Shown here: positions 37,540 to 50,600 of the stretch, piece by piece
Layout of the letters: each line of letters starts with the position of its first letter
Position numbering within the stretch: position 1 is the first letter of the stretch
Assembly: GCF_020382885.2 (NCBI RefSeq)
Contig: NC_058506.1
Span: 11,076,318-11,140,317, forward strand
DNA: 64,000 nucleotides
Reading direction: 5' to 3'
Source of the DNA: Scatophagus argus
Taxonomy: Eukaryota; Chordata; Actinopteri; Scatophagidae
Made by a program: the position numbers and the translations under genes
Notes under the pieces: generated by a model
Databases searched by the model: none
The model's input: only the letters and a program-made list of their open reading frames with translations
What the model was told of the DNA's origin: nothing

Positions 37540-40500
37540 ATGCGCAACGCGTGGTGCAAGACCTGCAGTAAAGCGACAGACCAGGACCAGTCGTTGATGA
37601 TTTTGGAGGTGAGGGTTGTGTACACTGTGTGTCTTTGCTCGTCAGCTAACGCAACTAACTGCTTGTAAAAAGTGAATACAATAAACCTCAGAGGGCTGTC
37701 TGTCTTGTTAGCTCATAGCTAAAGTTGGGAAAGCCACTTAGAAAGTTACGATAATGTGGTACAGACTGTGGTACTACTGTAAGCCTCAAACCATGGTTAT
37801 AGTGTTGTGATAGCTCGCTAAGATGTTCGTTACATTCTTTGAAGTCGAGGGGGGGATTGTTTTTACAGAAACTATTGCCGCAACAATACAGCCACACTGT
37901 CTGCAGCTATGAGACGATAGGAGAGAACAATTTCAAGGCAGCCTTAAAACTGAAGCTGTCCAGTGTGAAAGAGGCAAAGAAATGGCTTGAAGACTTCCAG
38001 AGTTCCTCAGGCTTCACATGGCGAACGTCTAAAACGTACCCCAATGTTGGACGCTACAACAAGTATCGAGTAAGTATTAGTCCCACAATCATCCGTCCAC
38101 ACTTATGATTACACCACGTGACCCTCAGTTTAACATTCATTGAGGATGTCCGTAGGAGAGCAGTTATTTTTTAGGTGAAGAAAGAAGACTTTTAAAGGTA
38201 TAGATCAATACGTATCAGTACGTGCTTGTATACCTGTCTTTATGTTTAAAATTGTCTTCATTTGCTATGCCTGACTTTTGCTGTGACGTGACACAGGTGG
38301 ACTACAGGTGCAGGACGATAAAAAAGAACAATTCTTGCCCTGCTACTCTGTTCCTGATCCTGAAAAGGCACCCAGAATGTGGAGAACGGAAGTCGAGGTC
38401 AGTAGTTTGTTTTTGTTTTTGGTTTTTTTGGGGGGGCTTTGTTTTTTAAAGGCTCACAGTCAGTCTTTCGTGGTAACAGATTATTACACCTTTGTGACTT
38501 CACTTTGTGTAAAAAGTCATTGTTGGCAGCCATGCAGGAATTCAAGGAAATAACTTAAAATAAACAAGCTTTCTGTTTTCTCTCAGTATTTTTGCAATAG
38601 GATCACAGCACATGTATTTCTGATCTCCCTTGAATAGTCAGCCAGTTGTCACTGAACAAAGAACAATAATATGTATAACAAATGTCTTAGCAACACCTGC
38701 CTTATTATTTTGGCTGTTATTGTTTGCCTGATTTACTGTTACTCATTTCAGATCCGGAGATCCTCACATGAAGGAGGGACTCTTCTTTCATATCAACTTA
38801 CGCAATGAGCACAACCATCTGGTTTCATCTGCTGAAGTCATGACAAGGAGAGAAGTTTCAGGAGAAACCATTGAAAAGCTGAAAAAGCTATTTGAAAGTG
38901 GTCACTCGCCTTCATCTGCGCTAAAAGTACTTAAGTATGATTTACAAAAGGAGGAACAGGACAACTATGTGTATGCTGCTGCAGATCGTTCTGTCTGTCC
39001 AGATTTGCAGTTTTGTTACAGGTGAGTGACTAATCCAGTCAGTCACAAATGTCTTGTATTTGTTTAATCTGAATTATCCTAAAGCAAGAAAAATGAATCA
39101 ATATATTTAAATAAACCCTTTATAATATCCCAACATATATTACAGTTTCTATGAAATTCAGTTGAAATGTTAAGATTTTAAATACTGGAACATTCTTTTT
39201 TTTTTTTTATTGCAGACTATACTACAAACTGTTCAAAAAAGCGTACAATGCAGCAGCAGGGGAAGAAATATTCAAAGATCTAGAACAAACTCTTGAAGAT
39301 TACAACAAGGAGCAAGGGGATGTCTGTGCCAGGATGTACAAAACCACTGACAATCAGTTGGTGATTGCCATATGCACCCCAATGATGAGGAGGGTCCATG
39401 CCAGGATAAGAGAGAGCAGTGAGATGGTGTTTGTGGACTCCTCAGGGAATTGTGGACGCCTTAATCACCACCTTTTCCTACTCCTTACCCATTCCCCAGC
39501 TGGTGGTTTGCCTTTGGGTGTGTTCATCACCACGTCTGAAACCCAGGCAACCATTTCAACTGCCATGGAGCTGCTACAGACTGTCTTTCCCCCTGACAGG
39601 TTCTTTGGCCACCCGGAGGGGCCTCTTGTTGTCATGACTGATGACTGCCCCGCACTCAGACAGGCACTGCATGAGGCATTCCCCGAAGCCACGTTGGTCC
39701 TTTGCGTGTTTCACCTCCTTCGGGCCATGTGGAGACTACTGTGGAGCAGCTCAAATGAGGTTCCCAAGCAGCACCGGGCCCTCCTCCTAAAGTCCTTCAG
39801 AGATCTGGTGTATGCTTCAACACCAGCGGCACTCACGGAAGTCTACACCAGGCTGATGGAGGACCATATTGCTTCACAGCACCCAAAGTTTGTGCAACAC
39901 CTGCAGGAGGTTTTCAAGCGGCGAGAGGAGTGGGCCATCTGCCTGCAGGCACAACTGCCCACCAGGGGGAACCATATCAACAGCTATGTGGAAAGTGCCA
40001 TGGGGGTGGTAAAAGAGAAGGTTCTCCACCGACTGAAGTCCTACAATGTGACGCAGTTGGTGAACTTTGTCGTCACAAGGATGGAGGCACATTACATCCG
40101 CCGCCTCACAGACATCGCCAACAACCGGCTACAGACTCCTCTTAAGAAAATGTTGAAAATAAAGGATCTCGGGAGACACTCCATTGTGCAGGTACACTAC
40201 TGTGGCATGCAGATGTACAACTGAGACCAGACATTAGCTTAAAATAGGGCTGTTTTAACATTAACACTGTGCTAAGTTAGTTAGCTCTAGCTTACGCTGG
40301 GCCAAAAATATTTGACCGTTATTGTCTTCAATGTAAATCAAGGGTATTAAACTGAATCGTAAAAGAGCCAGTGTGGATGCTGTGTGAATTAGAGATTTGA
40401 TTGGTTGATTCATTTTTGCGTTCCTAATGTATGTCAGAGGTATACTATGCAGGATTTTCCTAAAGAGCAATCTTTACACTCGTACAAAAGTAATGCCTCT

Positions 40501-42129
40501 CTGATGTGAAAGCTGTCAGTGAAACTCTGGTGCGGATCCACTGCTTTGTTCTCGCTAACGCCGCTCCCTCTCTTCATTCACTCTCTAGCTCACTCAACCA
40601 CCGCTGCTCTCTCTCGCTCACTCGTTGAGCCGGGGAGGAGGAGCCGCCTGTGAATGGTGTGTTTACAAACTGCAGCCAACAAATCCTGCATAGTACTCCT
40701 TTAAAAGAAAGGCATGATGGAATGTATTGGGTGAAGATGTAGTTCCACACATTCTAAAATGGACTTTGCCTCTTCATTTTGCAATGCCAATGCTACAGGA
40801 AGATCAAGACAACTACATCGTGACAAACTCATCAAATGCCACAGTGTCCTACCATGTTGACGTGGCCATCGGTTGCTGCACGTGCCCAGCAGGGATTATG
40901 GGTGGACACTGTAAGCATCAAAGTGCGGTTGCCAGGATGTTTGGACATACTGACAGCTTCTCGCATTGCTTGTCACCAGAAACACGGAAGCTGTGCTATC
41001 AGATTGCCACAGGTAAGTTTAGTCTAGTCTTTATCGACGAGACCCTCCCATGGTGTCCCAGTTTCAGTTGTTCCCTAACTAGTATATATATGGACATATA
41101 CAAGTCAGTAACCTTTGAAGCGTGTGGTGTGAATGAGATCAGAAGAAACAAGTTGCTCTTAGCTAAGATTAAACCACTGCATTTTTCCTCTAACAGGGAA
41201 GGACGTTCCAGAAGATGGTTCCGGACGGTTTCCGACAATAGTGCTGAAAAACACATCTCCGTGTGAAAGAGCTGCACAAGTTCCCACAAGTGAAATATAC
41301 TGCTGTCCTGACACAGGTAAGCCAGTGACTCCACAGTCACCAGGACATTGAGACCGTTTCAGATGCTTTGGGTGTTGCTTCTCTCTGTTACTTGTAAGAA
41401 TTAGTCAAGCACTAGTCTGTTTGGAGCTTTGGCTAACTGTTAAACGATTTGGCCCTGCTCCAAACCAAGATGAGTGACTGCAGTGCTACAAAGCACACAG
41501 TTGTAACCCCAAAAGGCTGACTTCTTCTGTCTTTCTCTGGAGACACTGATGCTGATATCATGCAACAGCCAATGGAGTCATCACTGATCCAAACGCAACC
41601 AAATGCATCAGTGGAGACAGATTCCGGTAAAATAAGACTTTTATGTGCAATATTTCTTATGTTTGAGAGGAGAGTATATTGATAAAACTCTCCACAAATC
41701 CTTTTACCAGGTGAAGTGCACCTCAAGGAAAGGCTGAACAGCATATTCCTGGACATCAACAAGAAGCTGGACAACCCTGATTTCACTCATTCCATCACTT
41801 CATTTGTTGAGACTTATGAAAACATCAAAACAGACAGTGCCATGATTTCAGCTCTCTCCTCATTTGGAAAGTCTCTCCAAACAAAGGCCAGAGGGTGCAA
41901 AAGACAGTTGCCCTACCTTCAAACCTCTGCACAAATTGGAGTGCAGCTGCCTGCTGTGTTGAGCAACAAAACGTCTTTGGATGGAGGGAGGGTCCTGAAC
42001 AGTGGACAACCACCGAAGCTGTTAAGAACGGAGCATCTCTATGGAAGAACTGGGACAAACCCAAGTGCTCAGATTCATTCAGTTGTGCACTGTGTGGAGG
42101 AAAGCATGTGCCTTGGGGGGATCAACTAA
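37540..42129 (+). CDS. MULE transposase-derived protein with SWIM zinc finger, ZSWIM1/3-like (817 aa)
   Basis: Nine exons join with consistent phase into one open frame: 37540-37608, 37869-38069, 38297-38397, 38752-39021, 39216-40191, 40799-41012, 41197-41316, 41543-41626, 41711-42129 (TAA). The order of parts is that of Mutator-like transposases. A C-x8-C…H-x-H finger (Cys95, Cys104, His144, His146) resembles WRKY/GCM1/FLYWCH DNA-binding modules. The transposase core has Asp288 (VFVDSSGN), Asp356/357 (VVMTDDCPAL) followed by the CxxH motif at Cys377/His380, and Glu473 (NSYVES). A SWIM finger has CTC…CKH (Cys566, Cys568, Cys577, His579). A roughly 200-residue tail follows. The DDE residues look present. 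Eight introns and an intact frame suggest a domesticated host gene rather than a recent element, and I saw no terminal inverted repeats bounding it. Function unknown; nuclear DNA binding is inference. Start chosen as the only ATG in the first exon. Confidence 0.85.
40443..40695. mobile_element. MITE-like element in an intron of the MULE-derived gene
   Basis: Perfect 15-bp terminal inverted repeats, tactatgcaggattt at 40443-40457 and its reverse complement at 40681-40695, bound a 253-bp segment with no coding capacity. The size and structure fit a miniature inverted-repeat transposable element. I do not see a clear target-site duplication, so the superfamily is unassigned. It lies wholly inside the 607-bp intron 40192-40798. 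Confidence 0.7.
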
Positions 42130-44647
42130 TAAGTCCCCACCCTACCCAGAGGTTGGCCACTGGGCCTCAGTGCACTTGATCGTCCCCTCCCTGTTTGTAC
42201 ATAGTGGTCCATAGTTCCTCATACAGATCTATACACAGCTACAGCTCTCATGTTCGACTGTAAATCCCTGCTATCAATGACCTGTTCCTCTTGTCCGAAA
42301 TGAGTCAGGACACATCCAACATTTGTGTTTTTGTCACAGCTGAATTTACTGTCTGTTGGAAACTGGATACCAACAAACCTACAAAAGTGAGCAACATTGT
42401 CATCACTATTGATAATTGTTTAGTTTGACTTATGTAGTTGAGTGTATTTTAACTGATAACTGATGATGCTGGAAGATCACTGAGTCTGCACAGATTGTCA
42501 GTCTGCTGGACAGTGGCTGCTGTAGCCAATAATTTATTTGGTCATAATCCAGTTATTAAAAATATTATTAAAATTAAATAATGACAAATTTGCTCTCTCT
42601 TCCTATAGCGGCTGTGTCAAACACACTGCTGTCTGACATTTCATGCAGGTCAGTCAAGCAAATATGGCTGGCTTTCACCTTTGAAAAGGCTGTCACAGAT
42701 AAGTAAACCACCGCAAGGTTTAGGATCCCAAATCAGTTTATTGCACAACTTATAGTACCAGTAACAATCACTGCCTCATTTTGGCATGTCAAAATGTTAT
42801 TCTGACTAGTTAAAATGTGGATTAAAGAAATCTGTGATTTACAGATATCTTTAATTATGGATATCAGTAAATATCTGGCGAGTGTGCCGACCACCATCTA
42901 CTGTAGGGTCAGAAGGTCTGTCAGGTAAAATAAAAACTGGAACAATGACATCTTTTTTCAAAACTATTTATTTCAAAATGCCTGTCTAACATTCAATAAA
43001 TCCTTTTTTGTTTTTTAAATCAGACTGTATCCATATTTTGTAAAACCTAAAACATGCTAAATAACCATTTCACCAGAAAATTGTATATTTTACAGTACAG
43101 GCAGTTATGGCATTCAAGTGGGTCATATTTAAAATTAGACAGATGCTTATTTCTGTTGGCGTGTTAGTGAAGGCAAGCACACTGAGCCCAAACGGGCACA
43201 AAAGAGGGAAAATGTGTGTGAAAAGTTTCAGTCTGTTGCTATACAGGTCTCCTAACACTGAGCACTTTCCTGCATCAAGTAAAACAGCTCTAACCACTGT
43301 TCTGCTGGCATTTACACACACACACACACACACACATACACAGTCTCTCTCTCACACACATACTAACACACAATAAATAGTGGGATGGCCCATTGTTCAA
43401 GGACAAAAGTCTCCTTTAAATCTCACATCCACAGCATTCTGCTAACAGGAGCAGATGTGTTGTCAGCTCACAAGAATCTCTCTCTCTCTATTGAAACAAA
43501 TAAGAGACATAAACATCCAAAACATTTAAGGATATGGTGAAAATATTTAACACACATTTACAAAACAGTTTCCTAAAATAAGTAAAAAAAAAAAAAAACA
43601 GAAACGGTGCCGTTCATCTGCATTTCAATCCATTGACAGCAGTTCAGTTTGCACTCATGCTGGTGTGCTACATGCTGGCATTTAAAGCCACATCTGCATT
43701 TGGGGCCTACTTAGTCAAACTGATTAGTCTGAAACACATTCAGTTTTGTTTCTTTTTAGCAACACTATTCTTGTTTGGACATCTCCAGATCAGCCTCCTA
43801 TTTTCTTATTTTTCTTGTTTTGTTTTGTTTTTTTTTTCACCTAGCTGGTATCGGGTCAGCGTACTGGTCAGCAGTAGGTCAGAACGTAGATGAACTTTGT
43901 GCAGCACTAACACAAAATGAAGCTTGTACAAAGCTTATCTGACATTTTCTATCCTTGAAAAATTTATATTAGGAAAGTGGTGCTTTTTTCCATAACCCAG
44001 ACATTTCTTTCTGTCTCGTTATGATTGATAATACTGTATATTCACTTCACATTCACAAAGAAGGCTGCTGATATTTATGTACCTGCGGTCAAGAACAGTG
44101 GATATCTGACATGCAATCTCATAGTATTTGTTTAAAACACTATGTCACTGCACACTGAAGGAAAAGTGATGCATAACATTTAAAAACGACATACTTTTAG
44201 TAAGCTGCATGTGAAATAACTACATAAGTGCGGTTTTAGAGACACTTCACTTGACAATAATGTCACTTTTGTGTCCAGTTTTGATACCACAGTTACAGCC
44301 TGGCAATAATAAACACATGATGGGAACAGCTTTCATTTGTAAGGCACTGAGTTTTAGGATATTCTATGTATCAGTTACAGATTTACACCAGCTGATAAAC
44401 CCAAATCTCTTACTGACAATTTTTCCAGTTATTCCCCAACAGTTTGAATCTCAAAAAGCGTCTGCTTGTGCCTCCTTTGGGTGCCTCGGTTGTCTCTGTG
44501 ATCCTCTGGGATCAAAACAACCGGGAGCAAAAACAAGAAGTGCTTCCTCAGCTTGAACCTACAGTGGCCTAAGACAGGAAAGAGAATGCAGTCCTTGAGT
44601 AGTGAGAGTCAGGAAAATAAAGAGACAGACACAGAATCAACATGTTG
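42130..44647. other. Tail-to-tail intergenic region between the MULE-derived gene and dixdc1
   Basis: Presumed 3' UTRs of both genes. Candidate poly(A) signals are ATTAAA at 42555-42560 (+, MULE-derived gene) and AATAAA on the - strand (tttatt on + at 42966-42971, about 1.7 kb past the dixdc1 stop). (CA)n is at 43315-43336. A segment at 42609-42647 is flanked by tatag and gtcagt but cannot be joined to a coding frame. Confidence 0.5.
43315..43336 (+). repeat. (CA)n microsatellite
   Basis: About 11 perfect units, probably in the 3' UTR of dixdc1 (as (TG)n on the transcript). Confidence 0.85.
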
Positions 44648-47636
44648 TTACCTTTCCTCACCGCGGTCCTCTTCTACCCAGGCCACTATTTTTCCTTCCC
44701 AGCCAGGAATGATTGCTCCATCCAGGAAAACCTGCACACGGATGTAAGGACATCATCATCGTGTTTGATTGCTCTGCTGTTATGGCTATACTCTTGTACC
44801 ATGTGCGTGTTGGAAAGTATGCTTGTTTCTAGCCTTCTCTTACTTCTTCTTTCACAGTGCCAAACTCGGGGTCCAGGGCCTTGAAGTGATACCTGTAGTT
44901 TCCCTCTCGATCCACAGCTGCCTTAACGTCCTTAAGTGTCACTTCACCCAGCCTGTACAATGTGTACAAAAAGACTCACTGACTCATTCATGCTGACCTT
45001 AGTAAGACTGCTTTACTAAGTGTATGTGTTGGAATTATCAGCATCACTGGTCAGTTTTATTTTTTCAAGTGAATTAAGCAAAACAAATAAAAAAGTTCAA
45101 CATATTTAAATGTTTGAGAAAGAAAATACCTCAACATACACATGCACACGCACACGCACACACACACACACACACACAGACAGACAGACAGACAAGACAA
45201 ACCTTTTCGGTATACTAATCATGGAAGGCGTTGGAGATTTTCCAGTAAAATAAAGGATTTTAGTGGAGGCAGAAGATCCACTGTGGGGCTGGCAAACGTC
45301 TGTAACGAACACCAGAAACACATTTAGTGAAAAGAGAAATATTCTGTGTACACTGCATGTGTATTTGTGTACAGGTTGGAACAACGTACTTGTGCAAGGC
45401 CACGTGTCAGCGTCTGACTGCTGACCTTTGCGTCTTGGAGATTTCCCCCTTCCCTGCAGTATTTGGATTAAAAAAAAAAAAGCAACTCATGATTTTAAAT
45501 CTCTACATTTTGTCAAAGTCAACTCTATGTAAGAAAATTTCATGGTATAAATCAACATTGTGGTTCACTCTTTCATTTGTGCTCACTCGTCAATTACACA
45601 GTCAAATGTGACTTTAAAGTGGCCTTGATGGTTTAATAAGCTTACAAATCAGTCTCTGTCATAACTTGAAGGTCAACTTGAGTTACACATTAGCCTCCAC
45701 CACAGACTTAGCTGCTGACCCACAAAAGTGCCGAAGCATTAAAGCTACTCTTTTATTGTTTTTGGACAGAAAAATGGTTTGTAAGTGGATTATATTTCCT
45801 ACCCTGTGTGTATTCAGAACGTGCAGTCTGTCAATGAGCGATACTATGCCCTGCTCCAGGGTATCCAGTGTGTGGTGCTGCGGGTCGTGGTCTCTGAAGT
45901 TGTTCCTCAAACTCCTAAGTGCATCTCTGAGCAGCTGAACCTCCTCTGCCTGCTAACAGAGCGCAAACACAAAAATGTGAGTATACCTGTGTGATGTTTT
46001 GTAAGCACCTTGACATGTAGAACAATATGAACAGACCCCCTGACTGAACAGCAGTATAAACAGAACTAATACTTACGCCTGACATAGAGGGAGCTGGATT
46101 TCCGGAGTAAGAACATCCATTGTTTTCTGTGCCAGTGGGAATCTGGAAAAAAAAAATCCCAACAAAAAAGGTGTCAGTTGTGTAACATTTAACTGAATTC
46201 ATGACTGTCTGGTGCAGACTGAATATGACACTAAAAACCTCATCTATTTATTAAAACTTTGGTGCAGAAATTGTCAGTAAAAAAAATAAAAAAAATAAAA
46301 ACAGTCCTACCTGCATGCTGTTTTTATGCTCCAACTCTCTTTGCAATTCACTCTGCCAAACAGACACACAGACATCAACAAATATACATGCTAATATAAA
46401 CCTGCTGGAATATATCTAGTCCAGGCCTCACATTATAAAAGTGACTCGCTTACTGAATGTGTTGAAGTAATTTTACACTTGTGCTGTAAACATGTTCTCC
46501 TGAATTAAGTTTTAGCATTCATTTTTAAAACTGAGCTTAATCTGAGATTTTCACACACACACCACTCAGCCGCATGTAGCTTCTTTAACTTCCTTTTCAA
46601 ACTGGCGAACGTACCTGCTTTTTTTGGCTTTCTTCAAGCTTGTGTTTGAGTTGCTGCAGTAGCCTGTCCTTCGGTGCCATCTCTTTCTGCAAGCAAGCAA
46701 CCACAGAGAAGTAGGGTACATTTAGTACAGACTAGATAAACAGGTGCTTTAACATGAAGTGCAGACGATTAAACCAAGATGCAGAAAACCATTAGAAGAA
46801 ACCTGGTGGAGTGGCTCACCCTGCATTCACCCCACAGCCTGTTAGACTCCTCCAGCTTCCACTGCAGCTCTGCCTACAGAAGGAGAATGTGCAATACGCA
46901 CTTATAAAAATACATGCCTTACTTAACAATTTTAAAGACTGTTTTGAAGATTTTGCATTAATTAACAGAAGCAGGCTTGTTCGTACGTTCTTGTTTACGA
47001 GTTCATCCTTCGTCATGCTGGCTCTGAGAAGCTCTTGCTTCATCTGCAGTATTGACGCCTCCTGAGTGCACAGCCTCTGCTGCTGGGCATCCTGTACGTT
47101 CACCAAAACAAAGACCCAACCTTAGCCAGAAACTTTCCTACAGCTTTGCTGCAATCATACTCAATGCTGTAATAATAATAATTAACTGCAGATCTTGCTT
47201 TGTCTTGCCTTGACTCCCTGCAGGTTTCTCATCTCCTGCTTACAGCGCAACAGTTCCCTCTGAAGCAAAGAGCAAACAATCCACTCTGAATTAAATATTA
47301 ATCGCAGTGTGCATACCACACATTTATTCTCTCAGTAATAAGACAAGTGCATCAGCATGCTCAAAGTTTGGAGAGGAAAGAAATTATTTACCTTGAGCTC
47401 CAGAGCTTCCTCCATACTCTGATCCAAACGACTGCGAACGACAACCTGGAAAGAGAGAGAAAACAAGGGATGTGTGAGAGAACCACAATGTAGTTAGTAA
47501 GAAGAGAAACTGATACCCGTGTCACCCTCTGACACACACATAAGCAAGCAAACACACACACAAGCAGAGTCAAGAAAAGAAATGTGATCCACGCTGAACA
47601 CAAAGAACCAGTGAAACGGAGCGAAAGGAGTGATAC

Positions 47637-47672
<36 letters not shown>

Positions 47673-50600
47673 AGAGAAGGACAGAAAAGAGAGATGAAGA
47701 ACTAAAAATAAAAGAAGAGGCTATCATTACCAGTTGCTGTTCAGCGTTGTCTTGGTCCAAACTCAAAGACACATCCTGCTCGTCCTCGGGCAGTGAACCA
47801 TGCAGCAGCAGGGCCTTAAGAACACAAGGGGTGTAACATGTGACACCAGTCGTGTCATGAGAATTGAAAGACACACACACACACACACACACACAGGTAG
47901 TGCCACCAACCAATAGGAGACTAAAAAATATGCACTCAGCAATTCAATTTCTATATAAAAGTCAACAAAAAGACGTTGTGAATGATAAAACAAAAAGACG
48001 ACTCAAAGTCAAACCTCATTACGCACGAACCTGTAAAGCAGACACCATTTTTCTTGTGTCCTGCACCTCCTTCTCCAAGGTTTCACTGAGAGAATCCTCC
48101 CACGCTGTCTTCACTGCAACATGAGATGACTCGGCTACACGCACAAAGACGTACACAAGCAGCACAGTGTTACACGTGTCCAATGAGAAATCCTGAGGTT
48201 TACCAGTCATATGACATACTGGTTTACGGGCGGTCCAGAACTCACCACTGATGTCCTGCTGTTGGCAGTCCTCCTGCTGTCCTTCCGAATGGCTATTGAG
48301 TGGAGCTCTTGGAGATGAGAGTGGACTGACGGAGCTGAGGCTCGAGGAGGACAAACCACTGATTAATTAATTTCCAGAGAAGCAACCTAACAGTAGCTGT
48401 CACACAAAGCCACAGTGTCTCTTTGCAACTTTGTTCATTTTGTTGAAATTCTAACTCATAGTCAGAGGGCTCATAAGAGAGGAAGACAGAGAAGCTCTTA
48501 ATCCTCACATGCCTTTGCAAATCAAAGCATGGTGCATACAGATCTTAACACTTAACACAATTTACTGCTTCTTTTCAAACTGCATTGTAGTGCGCACACA
48601 CACACACACAGACAGACACAAACAGCCTCACAGTGTCAGGTCTTACCATTTAATCTGGGTCCCCCCCATAGTGGGCTACAGGTGCTTTAAGCTGTGTATA
48701 ATACTCGAAAGGAGTTTAAGTTCCACCCTGCATGTGGCTCTCTGGCTTCAGCATCTTGACAAACTCATGACAGTGTGCGATTCTCTTCGGTCCACCCCTT
48801 GCCTTTCAGCTAAGTTAACAAGGCAAACAGTGCAGCAGACACTACTGCTGAGCATCCCTCACTTTATTAAGCTACTATGTAAGGACATTATAGCTCTGTT
48901 TAATGTCTCCAAACAAAACCACATCATTGTTCTACAAACAATCAATGCGTGCACTTACAGTATGTCTATGATTGTAAAAAGATGCACACGCTGGGCGCAC
49001 TTTAAAACACACACAAATGGGTGGTGGTAAAAAATAGCACCACAGAGAACAACGGCAAATTGGACATGTGATTTGTGAGGATAAAGAGCGATTATTTCTT
49101 TTTTTCTATCATCTGCCTGTGTTTGGTTCAGACGTCTATGAGCTACCACACACACATACACTGTAGGGTGATGTTTGGAGTACCAAGAGCAAAGTCATAT
49201 GTTCTGTCAGGCAGACACACACACAAATGAACCACAGAATGCAGTCTAACATTTTCAAACTGAGGCACTAAAGATGGCAGCAAAAGCGCTCACCAGAAAT
49301 AGCAACAAAGTGGAGTTTATTTTCTGAAAAACACTAACTTGCACTGTCATGTAAAAATACATCTTTTGTGTAGAAACCTAATTATAGTATTCACCCTGAG
49401 GCCACGAAACTGCAACAACCTCCTTCATGAATTTAGGCCCACAAAGCCAATATGCTTTTAAGTAAGGTTTGATTTATCTGGGCATTTGAAAGCACTAAGA
49501 TGCTAGTTATCTACTTTTCCTCTCAAGATATGATGTTTGCCTAAATTAAAAATACTGAATGGATGAAAATCACTGAAGGAAATCACTTTCAGAGTAAAGT
49601 CATTTCTCTCAACATGCTCCATAAGGTTGCTGTGCTTAGATCAAGTGTGAGCCTGCACCCGCTTTTGCTGCAAGTTTTTTCTGTACCTCTCGCCTTGTAA
49701 TACTATGAAGTGATCGCTGAATTAAACCGTGACTGACAACTGGTTCAGGCAGCATATTAGTGAAATTAGTTTTTGATTGACGGGGGATTGTAAGCCTTTG
49801 TTGGCCAAATTAAAAAATGATTGACAGTCACCACACCTATTCAGTGTCCAGTCCGCAGAAATACAAACTTGGGGGCATTTGCTATAGACCATTTAAAATT
49901 CCAACTAATTTAATTCAATCACTGACTGCATGACGATTTAATCATTACTTCAGCATTTGTGAAAGCAGATTACCTGCTCTGCTGAGGATTGTCCTGCTCA
50001 TCCGGAGATCGCCTTTCATATTGCTCAACCAGTGCACGGACACACACACTGTTCTCCAACGTCCAGCCACTGAAAAACGACAGACAAGGCACAGGTTATT
50101 TAGTCATAAATAAGAGCTGGCATGACAAATTTAAAGAGACAAGCTCTATTTCAGCAGTTGTGAGAATGATAATCTGAGTTTGTCCACCAGGGGACAGCAA
50201 AGACTACACATCTCACATATTTGAGCATTGTCGAAAGATACTGACATGGGTTTGTGTCTGTGTTTGTGATTATGGTGACCAGCATACCTGTGGATTCGTG
50301 CGGTACATGCAGACTGTGAGGCATCGAGCCGCGCTGATGCCAGTGCGGCTGCCGCACCTTGTGCTAGTGCAACAGTGGAAAGAGGGTTGTGGCTGGCAGA
50401 GCCCCTCGTCAAACCTCTCCCACTTGCAGAGGAAGCCCTGTGATTGGCCGAGGGCTTGAAGTGGGCAGCCAGCGCCAGAATTATCCTCATTACAGATTTC
50501 AGATTACCAGAGACAATGTCTGCAGACAGAAAGGGAACATATGTCCATCAATACTGAACTAAACGTACAGTATTTGCAACACGGTAATGTGAGATTGTAG

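Noticed and set aside
40727-41266. 179-codon + strand open frame over the SWIM exon
   Set aside because: Only 40799-41012 is exon. The rest is intron read through in frame; the splice sites and the phase of the neighbours fix the exon.
37540-42129. A recently active autonomous Mutator-like element
   Set aside because: No long terminal inverted repeats or target-site duplication seen near the gene, and eight introns interrupt the frame. I cannot exclude distant or decayed ends by eye.
42609-42647. Possible tenth exon of the MULE-derived gene
   Set aside because: It is flanked by tatag and gtcagt, but the preceding exon already ends in a stop at 42129. At most it is a 3' UTR or alternative exon; sequence alone cannot support it.
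47494-47913. 139-codon - strand open frame in dixdc1
   Set aside because: It spans the true exon 47814-47731 but otherwise consists of translated microsatellites and intron.
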